DNA of 64,000 nt from UBA2767 sp965228625 (GTDB lineage Bacteria; Pseudomonadota; Alphaproteobacteria; Rhizobiales; Methyloligellaceae): positions 496,001 through 560,000 of the forward strand of contig OZ245829.1 of the NCBI GenBank assembly GCA_965228625.1, in the 5' to 3' direction. A program made the translations under genes and the position numbers. Positions 7,619 through 16,715 of this stretch are shown piece after piece; positions within the stretch are counted from its first letter, which is position 1, and the number at the start of each line of letters is the position of its first letter. The notes under the pieces were generated by a model. It worked only from the letters and a program-made list of their open reading frames with translations, was not told where the DNA came from and made no database searches.

Positions 7619-9583
7619 ATGAGCTCTGGGGCGGTTACCGAAATTCTCTATCACTTTGCGGGCTATCTCCACATCTTCAGCGAAATCGGCCGGGTTCGCG
7701 TCGAGTATGAAGATTTCTCCCCCACAATCCTCAAACAGCAGCTCGATCCGACACCGGACAATCTGGCCGGCAAACGTCACGACCTGGACGAACTGGACAG
7801 CGACCCTGTTCCGTTCAGCTATGCGGAAGAACTCGCCTCGCCGCTTCGCGATTTCCTGAGAGACAGGTTGGAGCTCGACCGCCCCACCTCCCTGCACAAT
7901 CCGCACGATCTGCTCGACTCCAAGATCCAGTCAAAGCTGCCGGTGGCGCCGGTACAGATCACACTGACCGCGACCGAGTTGAAGATCACCGTGTCCTACA
8001 AGGACGGCGGCGACCAGATGGTCAGTCAGGTCCAGCAAAAGAACTTTCTGTTGGACAACGACACGTTCGGCATTCCCGACGGAAAGACGGTCGAAACTCT
8101 GACACCCGCTGAGATCGATGACGCCATCGCCGAAATGAACGAGACAGCCGATGCGGAAATACCGGACGACCTGGTGATTACCGACTTCGGCACCAAGGCT
8201 CTCATTGATTTCATCACCGAACGCGACGCCGCCTCGACGGAAGCCGGAGAAACCGTCAAGGGTCAGGTCGAGCCAGGCAGTTATGTCAACGGTGAGCTGC
8301 AGCCCGAGGACGCCGAACTCCCGGAAGCGCCCGAAGAGGACAAGGCCGAACCGGAAAGCGAAATCGTCAGCGACATCACCGACCCCGATGGCACGGCACA
8401 GATTGTCGAGGCCGGCGGAAACGAGGCGGTGAACATCGCCCTGATCATCGACATCAACCATGTGACCGGGACCATGGCCATCGGCGGCGACTATTTCTCC
8501 ACCGACGCGATCGTCCAGGTCACCGTGCTCATGGATGACGATGCGGTTACCCATGCCGGTCTCGGCGACCTCATCATCGAAACCCAAGGGAACGAGACCT
8601 ACAACGTTGCGACATTCCTGGAGACGGATTTCGGCGTGCCGAGCTTCGCCGGCAGCGACATCTTCGCCGGACTCGAATGGAACGTCGATGTGTTCGAGGG
8701 CGATCTGTACGACGTCCATTCGGTCACGCAGTCGAACTGGCTTGAAGACAACGACATCTCGTTTCAGGACACCTCGGAAACCAACTTCCAGCTCTTTGCC
8801 GGCGACAATGGCCAGTTCAACCTGTCGACACTCGAGGCCCTGGGCGCGGACTACGACCTCGTGATCGTCAACGGGAATTATCATCAGGCAAATCTCATCT
8901 TTCAGAAGATCGTCCTGTTGGATCCGGATACGCTGAAGATGCTCGGGAGCAGTGCGCCAAAGGACGACGAGGATGAGCAGGAATCCTCCGCCGTAACCGG
9001 CGAAAACTTCCTGATCAATGACGCGCTGATCGAAAATTTCTCGACTGACGCGGTCAATGAGCTGACCGACGACCTTCAGGACCTCATTGACAGTCTCAAC
9101 GCCCAGGACGGTCTGCTTGATCCGTCCGCCGGTATCGGGCTGCCCAACTTCGGCGATCCGTCTTTCGACGTGCTGGTGATCTCCGGCAGCTACTACGACC
9201 TCAATGTCATCGATCAGGAAATCGTGGTCGCGGACGCAGACACTCTGATGCAGTTCCTGCCCGGCGACGGAGAAGACGACGCGGACGATCTGCAGAAGGC
9301 CGACGCCGGAGGCAACGTTCTGTCGAATCTCGCCGCGATCGTCGCGACCGGCCCGGCCGCGGACTACTATGTCGGCGGCGATCAATACGACGACGAGATC
9401 CTCGTTCAGGCGGAAATCCTTGTTTCCGACGATGACAAAATCGTCCACGAAGATCCCGATGCTCTCGCGACCGAACTGGTCGTCTTCACGTCCCCGGATT
9501 CGGAAGACGACGACGTCCCGGAGACGTTCCACCCGGTGAACGACTATGCAACCTCCGACCTTCTCGGCGGTACGCTGACCTAA
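7619..9583 (+). CDS. Large acidic repeat protein, probable type I secretion substrate
   Basis: 654 residues from the ATG at 7619, preceded by GGTGGAG; an in-frame GTG at 7607 is less likely. There is no signal peptide or membrane segment, and the composition is strongly acidic. A motif of the form hydrophobic-x-G-x-Y-x2-3-N-x-I-x-Q-x2-V-L-x-D-x-D recurs: near residues 412-437 (Y-D-L-V-I-V-N-G-N-Y-H) and 516-542 (F-D-V-L-V-I-S-G-S-Y-Y), and in weaker form near 273-309, 354-378 and 574-606. RTX nonapeptides are absent. The end, Y-A-T-S-D-L-L-G-G-T-L-T, could be a type I signal. It resembles proteins loosely called type I secretion proteins in rhizobial-type genomes. It lies 49 bp before the ABC transporter gene. 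Confidence 0.75.
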   Translation: MSSGAVTEILYHFAGYLHIFSEIGRVRVEYEDFSPTILKQQLDPTPDNLAGKRHDLDELDSDPVPFSYAEELASPLRDFLRDRLELDRPTSLHNPHDLLDSKIQSKLPVAPVQITLTATELKITVSYKDGGDQMVSQVQQKNFLLDNDTFGIPDGKTVETLTPAEIDDAIAEMNETADAEIPDDLVITDFGTKALIDFITERDAASTEAGETVKGQVEPGSYVNGELQPEDAELPEAPEEDKAEPESEIVSDITDPDGTAQIVEAGGNEAVNIALIIDINHVTGTMAIGGDYFSTDAIVQVTVLMDDDAVTHAGLGDLIIETQGNETYNVATFLETDFGVPSFAGSDIFAGLEWNVDVFEGDLYDVHSVTQSNWLEDNDISFQDTSETNFQLFAGDNGQFNLSTLEALGADYDLVIVNGNYHQANLIFQKIVLLDPDTLKMLGSSAPKDDEDEQESSAVTGENFLINDALIENFSTDAVNELTDDLQDLIDSLNAQDGLLDPSAGIGLPNFGDPSFDVLVISGSYYDLNVIDQEIVVADADTLMQFLPGDGEDDADDLQKADAGGNVLSNLAAIVATGPAADYYVGGDQYDDEILVQAEILVSDDDKIVHEDPDALATELVVFTSPDSEDDDVPETFHPVNDYATSDLLGGTLT

Positions 9584-9632
9584 CGTTCAGGGCTGCAAAT
9601 TCAGGTGTGTTCTTTCAGGAGTTGGCGGGCAG

Positions 9633-11675
9633 ATGGCCGGAAGACAAAAAGCAACAAAAAGCGACGAAACCACCCCCAAATCCGTGAAAGGCACGAGACG
9701 GCGCACCACGCGCAAGAAAAAGGCAGCGCCTGCGGACGAAACCGATGGCGCAAACGGTGCGAACGGTCGCGGTCCCGAGCCCGACGATACGCAAGAGGCG
9801 GTTCAGGCCCGTGGCAAGACGAACGGCGCAAGCGGCGCCAACGGGTCGGGCGGCGGGAAGAGCCGCGCCAACGGCAGCGCCGCGGGCGCAAACGGCGCCA
9901 ACGGATCGGGCGGCGGCCCGACCATGGAACAGCGGTTCTCGAATGCGGACTTCCGCCAGATCCTGACCAAGGGCCTGGCTGTCTGCCGGCGCAACATGGT
10001 CACCGTCGGCATCTTCTCGTTCATCGTGAACGTGCTCGTCCTTGCCATCCCGATCTACCTTTTCAACATCGCCGACCGGGTGCTGTCGAGCCAGAGCGTC
10101 GATACGCTGATGATGCTGACCATTGTCGTCGTCGGCGCCATTCTGATGCACGTCCTGCTCGACATTGCGCGCCGGATCATCCTGCTGCGCGTGGCGACGG
10201 ATATGGAGAGCAAGCTCGGCGCGCCGGTTCTGAGCGCCGCCGCGCGCGCCGCCCAGGACGGGTCGAGCCGCGAGTTTCAGATCCTCGGCGAGCTGCAGAA
10301 CCTGCGCGCGTTCATAACCGGACCGGTCATTCTGACCATGTTCGATGCGCCCGTCGCACCGCTCTATCTGTTCGCGGTTTTCCTGATCCATCCGCATCTG
10401 GGTTTCATCGTGTGCGCGACCGTAATCGTCCTGCTGGTGATTGCCGGCCTGAACCAGCGGACCACGGCGGTTCCCTTTGGCCGCGCCAACGCATTCGCCG
10501 CACGTGCGAACCTGCAGGCGGATGCCATGGCCCGAAACGCACAGGCAATGAATGCGATGGGCATGATTCCCGAAGGCGTGAACATCTGGGGCGGCGAGAC
10601 GGCACAGTCTCTCAAGTCGCAGGTCGTGGCACAGGACCGCAACATTCTGATGGCCGGAACGTCGAAGTTCATCCGGCTGGGAACCCAGATCGCGGTTCTC
10701 GGCTGGGGCGGCTATCTGGCGATCCTCGGCGAGGTGACGGGCGGAATGATCATCGCCGCATCGATCATCGGCAGCCGCGCCTTGCAGCCGATCGAAGGGA
10801 CGATCGAGGGTTGGCGGGCCTTCGTGCAGGCCCGGTCCGCCTATTCGCGAATAAAGGCCCTTTTGCTCAACTCGCCTCTCAACTTCGACCGGCTGCGCCT
10901 GCCGCGGCCCAAGGGTCATCTGAACGTCGAGCGTGTGCTCTACGTCCCGCCGCCGAACAAGAAGGTCATTCTCAACGGCGTCTCGTTCGACCTGCAGCCG
11001 GGCGAGTCACTCGGCATTGTCGGCGCATCGGGAACGGGCAAATCGACCCTCGGCAAGATGCTGGTCGGCTCCATCTTCCCGACATCGGGAAGCGTCCGGC
11101 TCGACAGCATGGACCTGCGAAACTGGGATTCGCGGCAGTTCGGCGAGAACGTCGGATATCTGCCGCAGGACGTCCAGCTCTTCCCGGCTTCCATCAAGGA
11201 CAACATCGCGCGCATGCGCAATGACGCGAACGATCAGGACATCTTCGATGCGGCGGAGATGGCCGACGTCCACGCGATGATCTCCGAATTCGCGCAAGGC
11301 TACGAGACCCAGGTCGCCATGGACGGCAGCCCGCTGTCCGGCGGTCAGAAACAGCGCATCGGCCTGGCGCGCGCCTTTTTCGGCAACCCGCGCCTCGTCG
11401 TGCTCGATGAACCGAATTCGAACCTGGACTCGCCCGGCGAACGCGCGCTCGCCAAGGCACTGCACGTGGCAAAGGACAAAGAGATCACCGTGGTCGCCAT
11501 CACGCAACGTCCGTCCCTGCTCAACAGCGTCGACAAGATCATGATCCTCAAGAACGGCACTGTTCAGGCGCTCGGCGACCGCGAAGACATCATCCCCCTG
11601 ATCACCAATCGCAAACCGGCAAACGGCTCCGCGGCAAACGGAAGTGGGGCGAAGATGATCGATTCCAACGAGTGA
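9633..11675 (+). CDS. Type I secretion system ABC permease/ATPase (PrtD-type) with low-complexity tails
   Basis: 680 residues. Residues 1-95 are a Lys-rich then Asn/Gly/Ala/Ser-rich tail (A-N-G-A-N-G-S-G-G-G), not a C39 peptidase or C39-like domain. Residues about 100-400 form the six-helix ABC exporter membrane domain. The ATPase has Walker A G-A-S-G-T-G-K-S-T (residues 464-472), signature L-S-G-G-Q-K-Q-R (568-575) and Walker B L-V-V-L-D-E-P (588-594). The C-terminus carries another short N-G-S-A-A-N-G-S-G tail. It would energise one-step export through an adaptor and a TolC-type outer-membrane protein. The TolC gene is not in the window. The adaptor gene begins 22 bp downstream. Confidence 0.92.
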   Translation: MAGRQKATKSDETTPKSVKGTRRRTTRKKKAAPADETDGANGANGRGPEPDDTQEAVQARGKTNGASGANGSGGGKSRANGSAAGANGANGSGGGPTMEQRFSNADFRQILTKGLAVCRRNMVTVGIFSFIVNVLVLAIPIYLFNIADRVLSSQSVDTLMMLTIVVVGAILMHVLLDIARRIILLRVATDMESKLGAPVLSAAARAAQDGSSREFQILGELQNLRAFITGPVILTMFDAPVAPLYLFAVFLIHPHLGFIVCATVIVLLVIAGLNQRTTAVPFGRANAFAARANLQADAMARNAQAMNAMGMIPEGVNIWGGETAQSLKSQVVAQDRNILMAGTSKFIRLGTQIAVLGWGGYLAILGEVTGGMIIAASIIGSRALQPIEGTIEGWRAFVQARSAYSRIKALLLNSPLNFDRLRLPRPKGHLNVERVLYVPPPNKKVILNGVSFDLQPGESLGIVGASGTGKSTLGKMLVGSIFPTSGSVRLDSMDLRNWDSRQFGENVGYLPQDVQLFPASIKDNIARMRNDANDQDIFDAAEMADVHAMISEFAQGYETQVAMDGSPLSGGQKQRIGLARAFFGNPRLVVLDEPNSNLDSPGERALAKALHVAKDKEITVVAITQRPSLLNSVDKIMILKNGTVQALGDREDIIPLITNRKPANGSAANGSGAKMIDSNE

Positions 11676-11697
11676 CGGCCCAACGGGAGCAAGGCAA

Positions 11698-13044
11698 ATG
11701 TCAAACGGCTCGCATATGCACCATTGGTATTCCGAGGTTCCGCGCTCGTCGCGTGGCGCGACCCTGTTCGGCATCGCCGTGATCGCCGTCACCGTTCTCG
11801 GCTTCGGCTACTGGGGGTCTACGGCGCTGATCGCCGGCGCCATCGTCTCGTCCGGCTCTTTCGTCGCGACCGGGGAAAACAAGATCGTGCAGCACCTGGA
11901 AGGCGGTGTGATCGAGGAAATTCTCGTGCGTGAAGGCGACGTCGTGGAAAAGGGTCAGGTGCTCATCCGTCTCGATGAAACCGCGCCCGAGGCGGAGCTG
12001 CGGCGACTCGAGTTGCGCGAGGCGACCACCATGGCGATGGAGGCCCGCCTGAAGGCCGAGATGAACGAAAAGGACAGCGTCACCTTCCCCGAACGACTGC
12101 GGTCCCACAAGAACGATCCCGATTTTGCCTCGATCCTCGCCACCCAGCGCCAGGTCCTGAAAGCGCGCCGAAACAGCGTCAAACAGGAAATCGCCACGCT
12201 GAAGGAGGGCATGGATGCGCTCGAACAACGGGTGAAAGGCGGTCGAACTCAGTTGCAGTCGGTTCACGCCCAACTCGGTTTTTTCGAGCAGGAGCTGAAG
12301 TCGAAAGCCGAACTTCTCTTACGTGGCCTGATCCGCAAACCGGATGTGCTGGCGCTGGAGCGCGCCAAGGCGAACATGCAGGGTGAGATCGGGCGTCTCA
12401 ACGGCGAAATCGGGGATGCGCGCGAGCGCATCTCGCGCATTCGCGAACAGATCATGAGCGTGCGCAACAACGCGATCAAGGACGTGATCGAAAAGATGCA
12501 CGAGGTGACCGCCGAACTGAAGGACGTCCGCGAACGCATCCGCGCCTCCCGCGAAGTGCTGGAACGCGTGAACATCACCGCACCGGTCAACGGCGCGGTT
12601 GTCCGGTTGCGCTACCACACCCCCGGCGGCGTGATCGAGGCCGGCAAGAACATCATGGAAATCCTCCCGCTTCAGGAGGAGCTGATCATCGAGGCGCGCA
12701 TCCAGCCCAGGGACATCGACAGCGTCAAATTGGGCCAACTGGCTGCGGTTCGGCTGACGGCGCTCAACCGCCGGATCACACCCATGATCGCCGGAGAGGT
12801 CGTCTATGTCTCCGCGGATTCGCTCGGCGGCAACCGGCAGGACTCAAGCGTGGGGTCGGATCCGACCGATGAATATGTCGCCCGGATCAAGCTGAACGCG
12901 CGCGAGGCCGCGGACGTTCAGGGTTTCTCGCCCACGCCCGGTATGCCGGCCGAGGTCTATATCAAGACGGCGGACCGGACGTTTCTGGAATATCTGACGA
13001 AGCCGTTGCTGGACAGCATGGCGCGCGCATTCCGGGAGTCCTAG
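11698..13044 (+). CDS. HlyD-family type I secretion periplasmic adaptor
   Basis: 448 residues. A short cytosolic tail is followed by one membrane helix (about residues 22-45), the lipoyl half-motifs E-N-K-I-V-Q-H-L-E-G-G and I-T-A-P-V-N-G-A-V, and a long coiled-coil hairpin (about 95-300). The C-terminal beta-barrel region includes the HlyD pattern near P-M-I-A-G-E-V-V-Y-V-S-A-D. This is the membrane fusion partner of the preceding ABC transporter and would reach to an outer-membrane TolC protein. The spacing implies translation from the same mRNA. Confidence 0.93.
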   Translation: MSNGSHMHHWYSEVPRSSRGATLFGIAVIAVTVLGFGYWGSTALIAGAIVSSGSFVATGENKIVQHLEGGVIEEILVREGDVVEKGQVLIRLDETAPEAELRRLELREATTMAMEARLKAEMNEKDSVTFPERLRSHKNDPDFASILATQRQVLKARRNSVKQEIATLKEGMDALEQRVKGGRTQLQSVHAQLGFFEQELKSKAELLLRGLIRKPDVLALERAKANMQGEIGRLNGEIGDARERISRIREQIMSVRNNAIKDVIEKMHEVTAELKDVRERIRASREVLERVNITAPVNGAVVRLRYHTPGGVIEAGKNIMEILPLQEELIIEARIQPRDIDSVKLGQLAAVRLTALNRRITPMIAGEVVYVSADSLGGNRQDSSVGSDPTDEYVARIKLNAREAADVQGFSPTPGMPAEVYIKTADRTFLEYLTKPLLDSMARAFRES

Positions 13045-13055
13045 AGAGCACGAGA

Positions 13056-13093
13056 TCACGAGCTGGCCCGTGTTTTCACCGGGCAGCTCGTGA
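13056..13093. terminator. Hairpin between convergent secretion locus and molybdenum hydroxylase
   Basis: Stem TCACGAGCTGGCCCG (13056-13070) pairs with CGGGCAGCTCGTGA (13080-13093), with one bulged base and a loop of about nine bases (GTTTTCAC). It lies 12 bp after the adaptor stop and 18 bp before the end of the opposing gene, so it can act in both directions. No long U-tract follows. Confidence 0.65.
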
Positions 13094-13111
13094 CCTCCTT
13101 CAAAATCGTGT

Positions 13112-15319
13112 CTAGGCGCCTGTCGACTTGGACATCGGGAGCACGCGAATGCGGCGGCCGGTGCCGGTGGCGAGCGCATTGGCGACCGCCGGTCCGATCG
13201 ATGGCACGCCGGGCTCACCGACGCCGGTGGGTCGCTCGGTCGACGGCACGATATGCACGTCCACATGCGGCATGGCGTCGATACGCAGCGGTGTATAGGT
13301 GTCGTAGTTGCTCTGCTCCACCTCACCGCCGGTCAGCGTCAGCTCCTCGGACAGGATCGATCCGAGGCCGAAACCGGCGCCGCCTTCCATCTGCGCCTTG
13401 ATCGTATCCGGATTAACGGGAATGCCGCAGTCAACGGCGACCGTGACCTTGTGAACCTTCGGCTCCCCGTCTTCGAGTGACACCTCGGCAACGTGCGCCA
13501 CATAGGATGAGAAGCTCTCGTGAACGGCAAGGCCGCGGAACCGCCCCTCGGGCGGTTTTTCGCCCCAGCCCGCCTTTTCGGCGGCGAGCTTGAGCACCCC
13601 GGTGTGGCGGGGGTGCTTCTCGAGAAGGGACATGCGGAATTCATACGGATCCTTGCCCGCCTCCTTGGCCACCTCGTCGAGAAACGATTCCACCGCATAG
13701 GCCGTGTGCGTCGAACCGACGGCGCGCCACCACAATACGGGCACCTTCACCTCGGTCGTCGTCAGTCCGACCTCGATATTCGGAATGGCATAGGGAATGT
13801 TGGACGCACCTTCGACGGACGTGCCGTCGACGCCGTCCTTGATCAGCCCCGAGAACGGGGTGCCCGCCACGATGGACTGGCCGACGATATGGTTCTGCCA
13901 CGCGATCAGATTGCCGTCGGCGTCGAGTCCGGCCTTGAAGGCGTGCACGTAGGCAGGGCGATAGCGCCCGGCGCGCATATCCTCTTCGCGCGTCCACTGC
14001 ACCTTGACCGGCGCCTTGAAACCGATGGCCTTTGCTATCGACACCGCTTCGGCCACGACGTCACCGTCGGCCACTGCGCGCCGTCCAAAACTGCCGCCGG
14101 TCGCCATCACGTGCATGATCACCTTGTCGGGCGCGATGCCGGCTATCTCAGCCGAGATCTGCTGGTAGACATCAGGGATCTGATGGCCACCCCAGACTTC
14201 CAGCGTGCCGTCGTCGTTCATGCGCGCCACCGCGTTCTGCGGCTCCATGGCCGCGTGTGCGAGATACGGGAACTCGTATGTCGCTTCGACGATTTTTGCG
14301 GCGGATTTGAGGGCTGCCGCAACGTCGCCTTCGTTGCGGGCGATGGCCTGGGGCCTCTGTTTTGCCAGTTCGCGGTACTCGGCCAGGATTTCCGCGGAAC
14401 CACGGTTTTCCGTGCCCGAAACGTCCCAGTCGATGGTCAGCGCGTCACGTCCCTTGATTGCCGCCCACATGTGTTCGGCCACCACTGCAACACCACGTGG
14501 GATTTCAACCACGTCGACAACGCCGCGCACCTTCATGGCCTCCGACTTGTCGACAGACGCGACCTTGGCGCCGAATTTCGGCGGATGGGCCATGACCGCC
14601 GTCAGCATGCCGTCGAGCTTGATGTCGATGGTAAACGGATGCGTGCCGTCGGCCTTCGTGCTGCCGTCGAAGCGGCGCAGCTTCTCGTCACCAATATGCT
14701 TCCAGTCCTCGGAGTCCTTGAGCTTGATGTCCTTCGGTACCGGCATGGCCGCTGCCTTCTCGGCAAATTCTCCGAACGGGGCCGACTTGCCGGAAGAATG
14801 CGCGAGCTTGCCGGAGGAAACGCTGATCTCGTTTGCAGGCACGCCCCAGCTTGCCGCCGCGGCGGCCACCAGCATTTCGCGCGCCACCGCGCCGGCCTGC
14901 CGGTAACGGTCGAACGATGCGGCGATCGAGGTCGATCCACCGGTTCCCTGAAGTGTACCGCCCCAGGCCAGGTTGCCGTAGAGCTTGGGATTGTTCGCAG
15001 CGTGTTTGACTTCGACCTGCGACCAGTCGGCACCCAGTTCCTCGACCGCGAGGGTGGCGAGACCGTGGCTCGGTCCCTGCCCCATTTCGAACTGGGACGA
15101 CAGGATCGTAACCTTGTTGTCCGGGGTGATGTGAATGTAACCGGTGAGCGGATTGACCGCTTCGTCAGCCTTCTTGCCGGATGCAGCCGCGAGCGGGCCC
15201 GCGTGCAGACCGACCATCAGTCCGCCCGCAACAGCGCTTGCGCCGAACAGGAAAGTCCGCCGGTCGGTTTCGTACCCGAGCGCATGCCGCCCGAGATGGG
15301 GGATAAGCTTGTTCAACAT
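13112..15319 (-). CDS. Molybdopterin-binding large subunit of a xanthine dehydrogenase-family hydroxylase
   Basis: 735 residues from the ATG at 15319. A twin-arginine leader (D-R-R-T-F-L-F-G-A) indicates folded export to the periplasm. Molybdenum-cofactor contacts such as G-G-S-F-G-R-R are present, and the C-terminal G-V-G-E-P-G carries the expected catalytic Glu. The architecture matches the isoquinoline 1-oxidoreductase/membrane-bound aldehyde dehydrogenase branch, in which the large subunit pairs with a 2Fe-2S subunit and electrons go to a cytochrome. It follows its 2Fe-2S partner by 4 bp. No FAD (CoxM) subunit is present. Substrate unknown. A paralogous pair lies at 39684-42338. Confidence 0.9.
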   Translation of the reverse strand: MLNKLIPHLGRHALGYETDRRTFLFGASAVAGGLMVGLHAGPLAAASGKKADEAVNPLTGYIHITPDNKVTILSSQFEMGQGPSHGLATLAVEELGADWSQVEVKHAANNPKLYGNLAWGGTLQGTGGSTSIAASFDRYRQAGAVAREMLVAAAAASWGVPANEISVSSGKLAHSSGKSAPFGEFAEKAAAMPVPKDIKLKDSEDWKHIGDEKLRRFDGSTKADGTHPFTIDIKLDGMLTAVMAHPPKFGAKVASVDKSEAMKVRGVVDVVEIPRGVAVVAEHMWAAIKGRDALTIDWDVSGTENRGSAEILAEYRELAKQRPQAIARNEGDVAAALKSAAKIVEATYEFPYLAHAAMEPQNAVARMNDDGTLEVWGGHQIPDVYQQISAEIAGIAPDKVIMHVMATGGSFGRRAVADGDVVAEAVSIAKAIGFKAPVKVQWTREEDMRAGRYRPAYVHAFKAGLDADGNLIAWQNHIVGQSIVAGTPFSGLIKDGVDGTSVEGASNIPYAIPNIEVGLTTTEVKVPVLWWRAVGSTHTAYAVESFLDEVAKEAGKDPYEFRMSLLEKHPRHTGVLKLAAEKAGWGEKPPEGRFRGLAVHESFSSYVAHVAEVSLEDGEPKVHKVTVAVDCGIPVNPDTIKAQMEGGAGFGLGSILSEELTLTGGEVEQSNYDTYTPLRIDAMPHVDVHIVPSTERPTGVGEPGVPSIGPAVANALATGTGRRIRVLPMSKSTGA

Positions 15320-15323
15320 TGGA

Positions 15324-15785
15324 CTACGCCTCCAGCCGTTTCGCCGCCTCGTGGATACCGGCGCGGATACGGTGATACGTCGCGCAGCGGCACAGATTGC
15401 CCGCCAGCGCATCGTTGATGTCGCCGTCGCTTGGTTTGGAGTTTTCCGTCAGCAACGCCACCGCGGCCATCACCTGCCCGGACTGGCAGTAGCCGCACTG
15501 AGGGACGTCGAGTTCCGCCCAGACCGTCTGCACGGTCTCGGCAACCCTTCCGCTGACACCTTCGATGGTGGTGATTTTCGCGTCGACTGCATCCGACACA
15601 GGTGTCTGACAGGATCGTATCGGCATGCCGTCCATATGCACGGTGCAGGCGCCGCACTGGGCGAGACCGCAGCCAAACTTCGTGCCAGTCAGCCCGACCA
15701 CGTCGCGCAACGCCCACAACAGCGGCATGTCTTCATCGACGTCGAGTGTCCGCTCTTCGCCGTTGATGTTCAGTTTGATTGTCAT
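15324..15785 (-). CDS. 2Fe-2S small subunit of molybdenum hydroxylase
   Basis: 153 residues. The plant-type 2Fe-2S site is F-G-C-G-L-A-Q-C-G-A-C, with a fourth Cys in the following strand. The all-helical second domain has P-Q-C-G-Y-C-Q-S-G-Q and N-L-C-R-C-A-T-Y. The ATG at 15785 gives the standard N-terminus (M-T-I-K-L-N-I-N-G). It passes electrons from the molybdenum centre. It is the first gene of a two-gene operon with the large subunit; the protein has no own leader, so it is presumably carried by the Tat signal of its partner. Confidence 0.93.
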   Translation of the reverse strand: MTIKLNINGEERTLDVDEDMPLLWALRDVVGLTGTKFGCGLAQCGACTVHMDGMPIRSCQTPVSDAVDAKITTIEGVSGRVAETVQTVWAELDVPQCGYCQSGQVMAAVALLTENSKPSDGDINDALAGNLCRCATYHRIRAGIHEAAKRLEA

Positions 15786-15973
15786 GGAATAAGCCTCATT
15801 TATGGAAGCGGTAGTTCGCACATATCCCGAAAAATTTACGCATTTGGTATGCCGACGGATCATCCGCTGTCGGGAGGACATGCTTCGCACCGCACACACT
15901 GAGTTCACCGTGTCGCGCGGCTGTGTCACCGGCAAGACCCGGCGGATCACAATTCAGTCAGTGAAAAGCGAGC

Positions 15974-16705
15974 TTACGGCTCGATGTCGATCACGATCGG
16001 CACGTGGTCGGACAGGCCGTTGCCGCACCAGTCGGCGAACGTGCCGACCTCAAAATGAGTGACGCAGTCGAGCCATAGACGCGGCAGGAAGACGAAATCG
16101 ATGTGATAGGTCGGCCCGTCTTCGCGGCGGTCACGCCAGTAATGGGTGGGCACGCTTTCCTTGCCGTGCGCTTCACCATGAATTTCGTGGTACGCGCTCG
16201 TGATCCCCATCTCGTTAAGGACGCGCACCTTGGTCATGTGGTTTATGCGCCACCCTGGCTTGTCCCAGATCGCGTTCGAGTTCCAGTCGCCGGCAATGAT
16301 GGCGGGCGCGTCGGTCAGGAATTCCCGGTACCGGGTGATGGCAAGACGAAGCGGGCCCGGCTGGTGCTTTCGTGTGATGCCGCCACTCAGGTTCAGAGCC
16401 CACACCGCCAGAAGATTGAAATCCACTGCCCCAGAAACACGTACGGGGAGGACGTATCTCAACCGGGCACTATGGTTCGGCGCGAGCGTCAGGCCGTAGC
16501 CGTTGAAGGCGAAAACACCCAGCCCCTTGTTCGGGTTGTCGCCCACCCATATCGGTTCCGATTCAATCCAGTCCGTGGGCGAGCGCTCGCGCAGACGTTC
16601 GGGCTCGGCCGTCTCGCAAATGATGGCGATATCGGGCTTGAGGGCGAGCACCGGTTCGATCTTGCGGTGCAGCGCCATGCTGCAATTCCATGCGACGAGC
16701 CGCAC
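15974..16705 (-). CDS. Endonuclease/exonuclease/phosphatase-fold protein
   Basis: 243 residues. The fold signatures are the N-terminal W-N-C-S-M-A-L-H-R-K-I (Asn metal site), a central A-I-I-A-G-D-W-N-S-N (active-site Asp and Asn) and the C-terminal G-L-S-D-H-V-P-I-V-I-D (catalytic His). No signal peptide. The family hydrolyses phosphodiesters or phosphomonoesters in DNA, inositol phosphates or lipids; substrate not evident. Its stop lies 268 bp from the translational start of the lysE-type gene upstream, no operon implied beyond same strand and short gap. Confidence 0.85.
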   Translation of the reverse strand: MRLVAWNCSMALHRKIEPVLALKPDIAIICETAEPERLRERSPTDWIESEPIWVGDNPNKGLGVFAFNGYGLTLAPNHSARLRYVLPVRVSGAVDFNLLAVWALNLSGGITRKHQPGPLRLAITRYREFLTDAPAIIAGDWNSNAIWDKPGWRINHMTKVRVLNEMGITSAYHEIHGEAHGKESVPTHYWRDRREDGPTYHIDFVFLPRLWLDCVTHFEVGTFADWCGNGLSDHVPIVIDIEP

Positions 16706-16715
16706 GGGCGCGAGT

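Noticed and set aside
9346..9440. G-G-D-Q-Y-D-D-E-I-L as an RTX calcium repeat in the acidic protein
   Set aside because: Single occurrence without the G-G-x-G-x-D spacing; RTX repeats come in tandem.
7931..9532. 533-codon open frame on the minus strand opposite the acidic repeat protein
   Set aside because: Antisense to a gene with strong coding evidence; composition is a mirror of Asp/Glu codons and no domain is recognised.
9605..11224. Long open frame in another plus frame over the ABC exporter gene
   Set aside because: Arg-rich and without motifs, whereas the frame from 9633 has complete Walker and signature motifs.
13520..15418. 632-codon plus-strand frame opposite the molybdenum hydroxylase
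   Set aside because: His/Arg-rich antisense frame; the minus strand has full cofactor and Tat motifs.
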